From Rhyacophila brunnea (Eukaryota; Arthropoda; Insecta; Trichoptera; Rhyacophilidae): DNA of 64,000 bases. Location of the stretch: assembly GCA_022495005.1 (NCBI GenBank), contig JAGYXB010001998.1, forward strand, positions 186,001 to 250,000, written 5' to 3'. Shown here piece by piece: positions 12,801 through 24,800 of the stretch (its first letter is position 1; the number at the start of each line of letters is the position of its first letter). Both the position numbers and the translations under genes were made by a program. The notes below the pieces were generated by a model. The model searched no databases and had not been told where the DNA came from. It saw only the letters and a list, made by a program, of their open reading frames with translations.

Positions 12801-15800
12801 TGGGGCACTGTTCCCTCTCCCACACCTCGCGCAGAAGGTCACACAAGGACGGCAATATGGCGCTCAGTCCGCAGAGCAGAAATTCTGCATGGATACTATC
12901 ATCTCCAGGAGCTTTCTTGCGTTTCAGTCTTTTGACTGCCTCTTTAATTTCAGCAGTGGTCGGAGGATCTTCGCAGAATCCTGATGCAGTAGTGATTCCG
13001 AGGGCGGTGATCTCCGATGGAATATCGAAGGGATGCAATGGAGGTGGGCGATTCAGGACATCACTGATATGTTGGCGCTATAGCTCCTGAACCTTTGCAG
13101 CTTCAGTGCTGTCCCTGTGACCTGAGGTTTGATGTAGGCAGGGTTTAATGATTTAAAAAAAACTAACCAACACCATCTGTTATTCTTAATTCAACGAAAA
13201 CAAATAACTATGACTGAAAAAGTGTGCACTATTGTCGGATCGCCCATATGCCATACCTAAACTATTATGGTTTTGTTAGGCAGGGTTTAATTGATTTTTA
13301 AAAACTAATCAGCACCATCTGCAAATTGTATTCTTAGTTCAATGAATACAAACATGTATGACCGACAAAGTTTAGTGTGCACTATTTATGTCGAATCTTA
13401 ACAGCCTACATCCACCCCTCGCCACTGGTAGCAGAACCACACACGGTTTTCTACCAGTTGTATATTAAATAAAAGCCATGCATAATAATTATAGAGCTTG
13501 TGATTTCTCGACCATTTACATTTCTCGAGATTCGAGAATTCTCTAAATCAAGAATATTTGTATTCTCAAAATTTTAAATTGGTCTTTTGATGTCTCAAGA
13601 TTCTGGAGAAATCATCATTCCATTCAGAATGAAATTCGAGAGTTTTCTTTAGCACTTCCAGCCAAAAACCGGGTAAATTCTTCTCCTTTTGGCCAGAGAT
13701 TTTTAACTGCAAAATTTAAGCAATTCCATTCAGAATTTTGACGGAGAAATGAAGTTTCTTGAGAAATGCAAATTTTTTGAGAAATTCCATTCACTTTCTT
13801 TTAAATTCCAGCTGCGATCGGCAGCTTAGCCTAGTGACAATTTTTCGAGACTCTAATAATTGATGATTTCTCGTGAAATAAAAATTCTCGAAATATCGGA
13901 TTCGAGTTTGGCCGTTTCTGATTATTTCTCGATAATTCTTGATACACCTCTACATGATACACTCTATATGAATAATGAAATAAATGAATTAAAATCTACC
14001 ATATTATGTACATATCAGTGGCGAAAGGTGAAAGTAGGCTGTTACAAATAACTGGCTGACACAAATAGTGCACACTAAACTTTGTCAGTCAAACGTTTTT
14101 GTTTTCATACATACATACTTTATCGTATGGTAGATGAAAACATTTATAAATATTATTTATATTCAAATAAACTGATTTAAATCACAGAATTCATTCAATA
14201 AATCTAAACCCCAGAGAGGTAAACATTTGAATGCTGTGTGATCGAATTTAACTGATTTTTATCATAAATTGCCAGTATTGCCGTATATACTTTGCGAAAT
14301 TTTGCACAGTAGGTAAAATGTTAATTATGTATTTGGATAAAAGTATTATATTATATTATGTACCTCGTTTTCCACCGATAAATCTGTTCTCAGTATCAAA
14401 TTTCACTTCCATTGGAACGGTAGGACAGATGTGGCCGAATAAATTCTGCCAGACACAGGTAACATTCGCAAGCAGTGAAATCTCATTGCTCACCGACTGG
14501 TTCTCGCACCACACTGATAAAGCAGACGTTGGAACACTGTTGATCAAGGAAACTGCCTCTTTAGTTGTCCTGAATGATTGGACTGAGATTATTGAAGTGA
14601 AAAATTCTCCAGTTGCTAACTGTTTTATTAGGTGCGGTGAAATGTCATTCAGTAAAATCATGGGTTTAGACGTATCGATGTGTCTTGCCGCAAGCAGATT
14701 ATTCAGTTCAGCAATGCCTGTGTCTGCATCGGTAGGTGAGCGTGGCTTTACTTTGGCTAATCTTTCGCTGACTTTTACCAAAAACGTTGAATAGACGGAC
14801 TCTTGCACGAGAAGTCTCTTCAGCGACCATGGTAACTGAAAGATGCAGATAAATTATCAGAAAAAACAAATTGAAAATATAAAGTGACTTGTAAAAATAC
14901 ATGGCAGGTTGAAAACTGGCATTTTCTGCCGTGTATCATTTAGCCGTGTGGCAATTAAAAACAGCACTAAGCCCCAGACTTGAGCGATTCACTTTACGTT
15001 TTCTGTATTCAACTCGTTACATCCAATCAATTGATATGACGACTATCTAAATGTTGTAAATTTACATTGAGATAATAAATACAAAGTCTGAAGTTGATCT
15101 ATCAGGTTTTTATTATATTTTAAGAGTTTCATGGTTATTTGGATGAATTTAATGCCATTAATAAGAAGAAAAATAGTTTAACACATGCAACCTCTCTTTC
15201 TGCCATGTCTTTGTTAACTACAATTATTGAAGGGATCCCTATAAAAAGGGTCTATATGCAAAAACAAAAATGTTGTGTTTTGTAAGTGTAAAAAAAAGGT
15301 GTTCTGTGTATATTTTTAAAGATAAAGATTTTCTTATTTTAAAAATAATATTTTAAGATAACACGTAATAGAGCAAACAATAAAAAAAATCTAAGTAAAA
15401 GTATCAAATTGTACATCGCATGTAGACCCCTCTTCCACGTTAGCCAACCTTTTCGAATGAATTTTGATAAGAAGTGTGGCGATATTAAAATTAAATTCTC
15501 CGCGCTGTGTATACTGTTAAATAAACCCTTTAAATACAATAAAATCACTTTTGATACCAATGTATTTATAAACCCCTTTTATAGGGGACGCCTTCAATTA
15601 GTTAGATTTAAGTTTAGGAAATCAGTTATATAATGTTTGCGACTTTCACGGTTGTTTTTTAACGTAATATATTCTTGGGTTTCCACCGCGTGTACTTCTT
15701 CCTTTTTTTCAGCTGCCAATTAAATTAGCAATATTTGAATACCTTATTAATTCTATAGAGAGTAAGGTGAATATTACAAGGGTAGAATCATTATTGAAGT

Positions 15801-18800
15801 CTACAAATACTTACATATTCCCTACGTGAACAAGCAGCATAAATAACCATATCTGCGGCAGAGTCCTGATCGCAGTTTTCATAAACTGTCATCACCGAAC
15901 CTATTTTCACTGTAAAAATATGACATGTCTTAATGGAATTTTGATAGGATAGATTTACTGTTAATAATGATAAAAGTTATGTAGTATAGTAACTCAAAAT
16001 GTACATTTTGGTTCCAGGATTAAATTCAATAATGGATAATGTTATGGGTGGTAGAATGGTTATTAACCCTTAACACTCGAGTGCCGCCGTATCGGCGGCA
16101 TTAGAAGTTTCCCGTATTACTCGAGTGCCGCCGTAGCGGCGGCACGCCAATAAAGTCATTTTTTGTAATATTTTCAGCAATTTTTATAATGCGATTTCAA
16201 TCAAGTAAGAATGAATAATAATAAGTTATTACATTTATCTGAGAAAGAAGTCGGCAAAAGAATACTGCGTGCGTAATTTCTACATAGTATTTTTATCTAA
16301 ATCTTCTCTTTTTTTATTCGTAGGTCGCTTTTTTGTCACATAAATTTTATTTATTGAACGTTCCCAGACTAGAGTGAACTGAAGTTGTTTGTCACGCATG
16401 ATTTTGAAGTGTGTTTATTTTTTTTATTGGTTCTCGCTTGCGCAGGGGCGTCTCGTATAGTTTACAGTTTTATATTTGAATAGACTGTTTTTGATGACAG
16501 TACTTACTATTATATTATGCCGATTCAGAATCTTGAGTCAAATGAGTCAAATGAAAATTATTACGTATCGATTTATTATTTTTTGAGAAATCTTTTGATA
16601 AGGTGTACCGCACTGGGAATGAGTTGTTATGAGCCCGAAACTAATTTAGAAAATTTACGAGACGGCTGCTTATATTACAAGTGTATTTGAAGGCAAATCA
16701 TTTGGATCATATTTACAGTCATAACTATATGTATGGACGATTTACACTTTATAGCCACTTCTCTACATACCGCTATTTCATTACGATTCTGTGATAAGCC
16801 AGGATTACATATTGGAGATTGCTTTGTGAAATACCACACAATGAAGAATTATAAATAAACTAAAAATAAGTACAGTATATTCATTATAAATCTATTTTAT
16901 AGAAATAAAAAAAAAAAAAAATTTTACATTTTTTTCACCAATTAAATGTTTTATATTGAAATTATGCTTTTTACGGAAAAAAGTCTCGAGTGGGTGGTAT
17001 GTACCTATAAAAAAATTTTCGAGTGGAAAAGGTTAATCTCTTCAATGGCTACCAGGTATTTCTTCGGATTTCGTGACAATTTTTAAATGAATTGTAGATG
17101 AAATTAGTAATTAGTGTTTGTAATTTTAATATTTGTTTGTCTATCAGTAGTCTAGATCAGTACTTCTCAAACTGGGGAGCGCAGCCCCCCAGGGGGCCGT
17201 GGAGCTCCTGCCAGGGAGCCGTGAAATATTTCAGTATTTGAAAAAAACAAAAATCATAACGTGATCACTGGACGATACCTGATACAAATCAGCCAAAATC
17301 TCGAGGTCGAATTTTTACACAATCACAATACTTTATCCAATATGGATAAGAATTGTAAAATTTAGTAATGAACTTAGCCTCTTACTTCATGACAAAAAAT
17401 TAGATCTTTCTTCCCACTTTAGTTATGAAAAATGGATGTGTTTTACTTCATATTTGGTGGATTTCTTCGTGGTCAAAAGGTATTAATTAACCAAGGATGC
17501 ACTGACATGTTTTCATGCTTGATTGAGAGTGTCTTCCCACCAATGAAATGTCACTCTCGACTTCAATTAAAAGTGTTATACATTGTCGAATCACAACGAT
17601 TTTTCAACATATATTTCCCAAACGTAAATGAATACTAAAAGTAGAATTGCATAAGAACACCATTTGATAATCCTTAAAATATAATCATATTACGTGGGCA
17701 GCTCAGGAAGAATTGGTTGATATTAGATTAGATAATTCCCTTGAAGTTGAATTTAATGAAAGAAGTCTTGCAGAATTTTGGATAAGGTGACAGCAAGAAT
17801 ATCTGTCAATCGTAAAAGCAGTATTGTAAATCATAATTCCTTTTGCGACAACATACCTAACTATGCGAAATAGCATTATCATCATTACTGGTAATAAAAA
17901 TAAACACAGGTACGTGTCTTTAAATGGAGACTTTGAGCAAACCCTGCGAATTAGCATTTTAAACATTGTACCGGATATTGATTTACGACGTAAAAATATG
18001 CAATCACCCCTCCCCCCCTCTCATTAAATTGTTTTAGCTGTAATTGATTTGAAGTCATCTTTTTTTTAATTTTTGCTTTACAAGCAAGTAAATGAAATAT
18101 TTAAATACTGATGGTCACTAAAGACTAAAATTTTTGGGGAGGGGAGCCATGGATTTATTTTTTCTTATTTCAGGGAGCCGCGGTATGAAAAAGTTTGAGA
18201 AGCACTGGTCTAGATTATCGATATTTATATAATGTAGTAAAATATACTATATATAATATATATTACAAAATATGGTAAATATTAAAACAGGTATTTCGTA
18301 AAAATAGATTTTTTTTTTTAGAAATTTGTACTATCAAATTACGGTTTTATTTATAATCAAAATCAAGTATTTACTAAATTATACATATTTATAAACTAAG
18401 TTTATTAACTAAATATTAAACAGTAAATCACTTGACACAACCAGTTGTTCAGTGAGGCAGATATTCTTGAATGGCTTAGGATTCCTGACTTTCCCTAAGA
18501 CCAAAAGCTTCAGTTCGTGTGTCTCGGTTGCATTGGAGCATGGCATAATTGTGATGCGGTCCTTGGGCAGTTTCCTCCCTGGTACATTACTTTCTTTGCG
18601 ATGAACATACGTTTTACGATGGAGAAGTTTCCAAAATAAACTTGTCTCATCTGCGCTCTATACTTGTACGCGGCGGACTACTGAATTTGACAATTGAATA
18701 CCGGCGAATTATAGAGCTTGATTTTGTGCTTTCAACTAGTAAAAATAACAGCGGATTATAGTAGTTGTCGGATAATCGAGCGGCGGATTACTGAGAGTGT

Positions 18801-21800
18801 ACTGTATTTCTAATCAGATACCTAATTCATTGACCAAAATTAATAATGGCTCATCATGACTGTGATCATACACCGTTAATAATAAAGAGTTGATTTCATA
18901 TACCTACATAACAAGTTAATAAAATAATTAATTGAGATGCTGAAGGTTGAACCAATACAAGCGCAACTTTGAATTAAAATATTTGATACCTAGTAAATTC
19001 TATATATATGTAACTGTTTTTAACATTCTGTACCCGAGGTGTCTTTCCCGGATGATTATTCATTACTAATACACAAAACAATATTGATATTTTTTTGTGT
19101 TTATTAATGTTTTTGATTTTTCAAAGTGGACAGGTGACGTCAAAACATTAAAATTATATTATGGTTACTATAAAAATAATATTGACATTTTATACACCAT
19201 GTCCATGGGATATATTTCAATGTTGAGAATAAAATGGTTAAATATTTTCATACAAAGCAGTTAGGCATAAAGCCCATCAAGACGGACGAGCGGGCGCAGT
19301 CGGCGTAAGAAGCGTATATTCATAACCATAATCACACGCCTCTTGCCGCGCATTACCCTTCACCTATGTAATAAGGGGCCCAAGAAGCACAAAATAATTA
19401 TTATTACAGCGTCTCTCATAACAAAGCAATAAAAATATTATATTATTTTTCGGGGCTTGTAATTAAATATCAGACACGCAATAACTAAACAAAGCGTACA
19501 CTGTTCTTAATAATGGCTTCTCGCCCGTCTTATCGACGACGCTTCAAGGAGCGTGATTTTGCTTGCTGTGTTTAATGAATGGACTCCGTTGTATTTTCGT
19601 TAAATCGTATCGCTGAGAAGCGAAAAACAGTGACTCATGCGGCAGGCGGGCACAAGGCGTCGTCTAATCCAATGTGCGCTGGCGTATTTGATTACGTTGT
19701 ATTTTTGACGATTTACGCGCCACTTGTAGAAATTTTGCGCGAGCGCCCCACTCGCTGCGTCAATGGGCTTTATGCCTTAGTCTTTGAATCCAGTTTCATG
19801 TATAAGTAGGTAGGAATGTAGTGATGTGAAAACTGCTTCTAACTCACGTGTTTATAATATATCATTTTTGTACTCATTTAATTCTCAACACCTGAATTCA
19901 TAAAGATATCATGCCATTCCATACCTTTTTTATCATTGGGGGGAGTGAAGAAAGTCGCTTCACAAAGACGTTCCGAGATAATACTCAGAGATTCACATGG
20001 ATAACTATGGAAATAAAAAAACAAAACAGAAATCAATAATATTTTATTAACCTTTTCTATGCCTCATGATATTACTATGGCAGTATTTGACAGGCCACAG
20101 ATTTTAAACGACACACGTTGAATGTAGAGTGAAGCTCTTACTAAAATCGCTGTAACACCGATAATTTGTGGCTTAGCATTTCATAATTATTCAAACAGAT
20201 GTCACTGTGTGTTTAGTATTTTAGATTATGCAAATCAATCGACAGTGGCTAGTAATTTGAGTTTAAAGTCGGACGAGATAACTCGTGAAACTTGTATGTG
20301 CGGCATTGCGATCACGGCCTCATAGAGCAAGAAAACTCGCTGAAGGCATAGAACCGGTTAATGATACATAGGCAAGGAATGGATAAAACCATAGCCAATC
20401 TTTAGTGTACAAGTCAGACAAAGTTACATGCCAAAACTCGATAATCCTATTTCATAGATTTCATTACTTATTAACGTTAAAAAAACCCTTTTTATGTTTT
20501 AATTTTTTGTTATATAGAATTTAAATAATGTAGCTAAATGTTCCATGATACTTTTTTTAAAAAACATTTTATGATTCTCATTTGATTAAGCGTCAATTAT
20601 TACATTGAGTTACTTTACGAGCTGTTTGTTGGCGAATTTACAATCTGCCTGTAAAGTCGCCCAGTGTAATCATCGAACAAGCCAACAAGCAGATTGTAAA
20701 CACTTTACCGAGAAAAGTTGAAAGCCGGTCAACTTTACACGCTACACGCCGGCGTGTGGGCCTACTGCGTCTGCACAGCAGAGCGCAGTAGCAACCTCCC
20801 GGTAAAAAACCAATTACGTTCTGTCAAAATAGTCGCTGGCTTGTGGCTTCTCAGCGAATGGAAAGTCTTGTGTGTCATCATCATAATCGCAGTAGCTGAA
20901 TCGCCCGCTATTAAATTCGCCAACAAACAGCTCGTAAAGTAGCCCAATGTAATTGACGCTTTAAACAGTAAAACAAAATAATCTGGTTATGTATATTGTT
21001 TTTATCTTTTTTGCTATTATTCTGTTGTGATACGACGCATTGATTGGTGTATTCAAATTTCTAAATCGACCAAAAGTTTTCTCGATATCGGCTTAAATCA
21101 AACCATGTAGGAATGATAAATTCTACTTTCAATAAAAAAAAACTGTGTATAAACCATACCATATAATATTATTGCAGTTACACCGATGATATAATGAAGT
21201 CGTCTCTGTCTAACGGTAAGTATCATTGGAAATAAAATTGTGTCTGGCACTCCATTCTCAGCTATAAATGTAATCATGATCACAAACTAGTTTACCTCTG
21301 CTTAAAGATATAGAGAAGCAAAAATACTTATGTTGATTTTATTTATTTCAGGTTAAGTATGTACCTTGTAAATTGGTTTAGTAAAGTTGTGATGTACATT
21401 AAAGTACATGTAATGTTGTCTCCTGCGATTATTTCCACTCTATTACCAGCGGTGAAGGCAGCGGCGATTGTCAGTCCAAAGTATAATAATGGTGAACTAT
21501 CATCCAAATACAATCGTACCATATCTGGAATAAAACATTATGATATTAATCACACTGTATGTTTAAGATGCTTCCCTGCTATCTTTTCACAGGTATTTAT
21601 TTAAAGCTAAATTTTATAATCAAATGTCCGCTTTGATAGAACAATATGTGAGATCTGTGAAATGTGAAATTGAAGTCGAATTTAATTGTACCTACACTAT
21701 CCATTAATATAAATTTATGTACTCGTTTAAGGTCAAAATGGAGATTTTATGGTATTTTCAGAGCATAAGCCTGGACATTCCTTAAACGTTGTAGATAATC

Positions 21801-24800
21801 TATTTATATAATTTTGAAGCCTTATTATCCTTTATATTTATTTTAAACATTTCGCACCGTGAGTGTAAAACCAGGGCATCTGCAACTTCCCTTGCACATG
21901 CGTATTATAACAAATTGATTAAGTTTTTTTGGAATGCGCATGCACACCAGAGAATATGACATGTCATTGTGTAATTTCAGTATTGCGAATATGCACCTCT
22001 GCTTCAAATTATAAAATAACAACGAAATTATTGCAGAATACGGATGATTTACAAGTATTGTCTCCACATATTTCACAGTCCCTAGGATGTCAATCATAAG
22101 GAATATCAATCAAAATGATACTTACAGCTATTGTATGAAAATCAAAGAACTTGCCTGAACCATTTGACATTATAAAATCATTGTCATTTTTGAAACGAAC
22201 AAATAATTACGTAAACTACGCAATTTTAAGTGAAACCTTTACGAAACTAATTATATGGAATCTTAAGTATCTTTTAAATATATTCATAGTGTAATTAATA
22301 CGATTTTTATATATTATTTGGTGGTAAGACATATACGAATTTAATGATCTTGCACTCCACAGAGGTCACGGATAAAATTTGCGGCAAACATCGCGACCTG
22401 CATCACCATTCGCAGATTCGAACATGGGTTAACCTTTTCTATGCCTCACGATATTACTATGTTAGTATCTGACAGGCCGCAGATTTTTAATGACACATGT
22501 TCAATGCAGAGCGAAGCTCTTACTAAAATCGCTGTAATGTCAATAATTTGTGGCTTAGTATTTCATAATTATTCAAACAAATGTCACCGTGTGTTTAATT
22601 TTTTAGATTATGCAAATCAATCAACAGTGGCTAGTAATTTGAGTTTAAAGTCGGTCGAGATAACTTGCAAAGTTTGTATGTGCGACCTGTCGATCACGGC
22701 CTCATAGGGCGAGATAACCGGTTAAATAGTGTTATCATTTATCGCGGATACAATCATTTTTTAGAACACACGCGGCATGTTAGAATAGAGCTACAGAGGT
22801 TTTTTTTTGCTTCAATTTCATACATTTAGTCTCCATCTCCATAAAAGAAGACCATCTTTGGTTATTATATGAAAGACAATGCATAAATAATTTACCTCGA
22901 CGTTCCCAGTTTTCACCATTGAAATTTTTCAAAAGATGAACCCATTTTGCGTAGCAGTTGAAATATTGAACAATTTTGTTGACATCTTCTTTGGTTGTCG
23001 CTTCCTTTATTCCTCTTTTTGTTAATTCAATATCTGATATATCCTTGGTATATTTTTGGAATTTCAATGCTATATCTTTCAATATGGCTTCTTTTTCCAA
23101 ATTAGTTTTCATATGCCACACTGTATTTTTTACAGATGTCTTAGAAACTGTAATCTTGGAATCATAGCGTATAAAGTTGCCGTCATGCCAGGCACCAAAT
23201 TCACCATACAGCAAAACTGCTGACTGACTTCCCTAGAATTACATAAAGTATTTATTACGTATTGCAGTGGCAAAGGGTGACTTTTGGAATGAGGTAGGCT
23301 GTGTAGACCAGAAATCAGAGAAAAAGAACACACTTGTCAGGTATATTTACAGGAAATAAGAAGATATTACTACTGATGAATAGGTAATAGGTACACGCCA
23401 ATGATAACTACACACTAAATCGATGAAATTTCAAAAGCTCACTGACAATATAAAATTAAGCAATGAGTTTGAATTATGTATTTTCCTAAACATTTATAAA
23501 AGTAACATACGCTCAAAATATATTGTCAACTTTGAAAAAATCCGTTGTTGTGTACAATTATTGGAACAGACTCATTGCGAGGTTAACCAATTTTCACAAC
23601 CTGTCAAATAGTATCGTAAAATGACAACATCGCGTCTCGCTTACTCTTGAAGAATTGACGTTGGGGAAACAGTCAGCACTTTTACATGTTATTTACATTA
23701 CAGTTATTATCCTGATAGTTTATAATACACACTATTAGTGCAAATAAATCCATGCATGTGCACAGGCGCTATTATACTATTATTTGTTTTGCCTAATAAT
23801 GAAAAAAAATATATAATTTAACATAAGTAAAATATCGTATGGAAATGATAGATCAATTATTGACAACGCGGTAACTATTAAGTAACATGTCAATGTGGAT
23901 GGTCATATTGTTAATAACTTTTGAAAAAAATTAAATAGTAGGAAAGTACCTAAGTATGTACTACAATGTGTTTATACAATTTATGATTCTTGGAATTGGC
24001 TTAAATTCTTTGCCAAACTATTTAGTAGCATTTCTATATACAGGCGGACCTCGACTTACGAACGTTCGACTTTCGCACAATTCGCTATTTCGCACATTTC
24101 AAAAAAAATCGTTTTTTTAAAACGTCGCGCTGGCCGTGGGGTTAAGATATCCCCTTCTCGCTCGCTCACAAGCAAGTGCATTTCTTGCGTCACTTGCATC
24201 CTGCTCGCACCTGTCACTTTGCTTGTGAGTTAGCTAGGATAGGTGGCTTGCGCAGAAGCGCGTGCGGGCGTGTCATGTTGTGCGTTTTGCTAATTTTCTT
24301 CATTTGAAATATTTCACCCTAAAAATTTATAAACATGAGTGAGAAACGGAAAACTGCAGTGTTGATACGAACAAAAAGAAATCAAGGACTTATAAACTTC
24401 ACATGACGTTCTGATTGCGGTGAATCTTTTGCTTCAATCGGACGTTCGTATGATACAAACAGGTCTACTACGATATGTTCAATTTTGAAAAATAAAAATA
24501 AAATTAAGGAATACGTTCAAAATTGTGGAAATATATTATCTTTAAAGGTTGTTTCTAAAGGACACGGCATAGTTATGGATGAAATGGAAAAATATTTGTC
24601 ATCATGGATCGACGACCAACATCAAAAAGATGTCCCTCTGAATATTTCAATTATTCAAGCGAAGGCTCTTAGTTTGTACAAAGATTGGAAGGCTAGAAAA
24701 AGAAGATTCTAACACGATTTTTCAAGCAAGTAACAGTTGGTTTATATTAAATTCACTGAAAATCGGCTGATGCGGATAAAGATGCTGCAAAAGAATTTAT

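Larger units (their letters stand above)
11227..13427. mobile_element. hAT MITE, CAGTGGCGAAGG family, copy 1, split by a LINE
   Basis: Starts CAGTGACGAAGGGTAGAGGA and ends with the inverted CCACCCCTCGCCACTG. The flanking octamers CTAGTAGA (11219-11226) and GTAGCAGA (13428-13435) match at 6 of 8, as an aged hAT target duplication would. The arms, 11227-11451 and 13125-13427, line up with the uninterrupted copy at 49722-50304. The middle is an RTE-like LINE inserted later. Confidence 0.8.

Noticed and set aside
19579..19809. 76-codon reading frame
   Set aside because: It crosses the right end of the Harbinger-like MITE into flanking repeat, so it is accidental.
22441..22707. 88-codon reading frame
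   Set aside because: It spans a TTAA MITE; the other copy at 20051 does not keep the frame.
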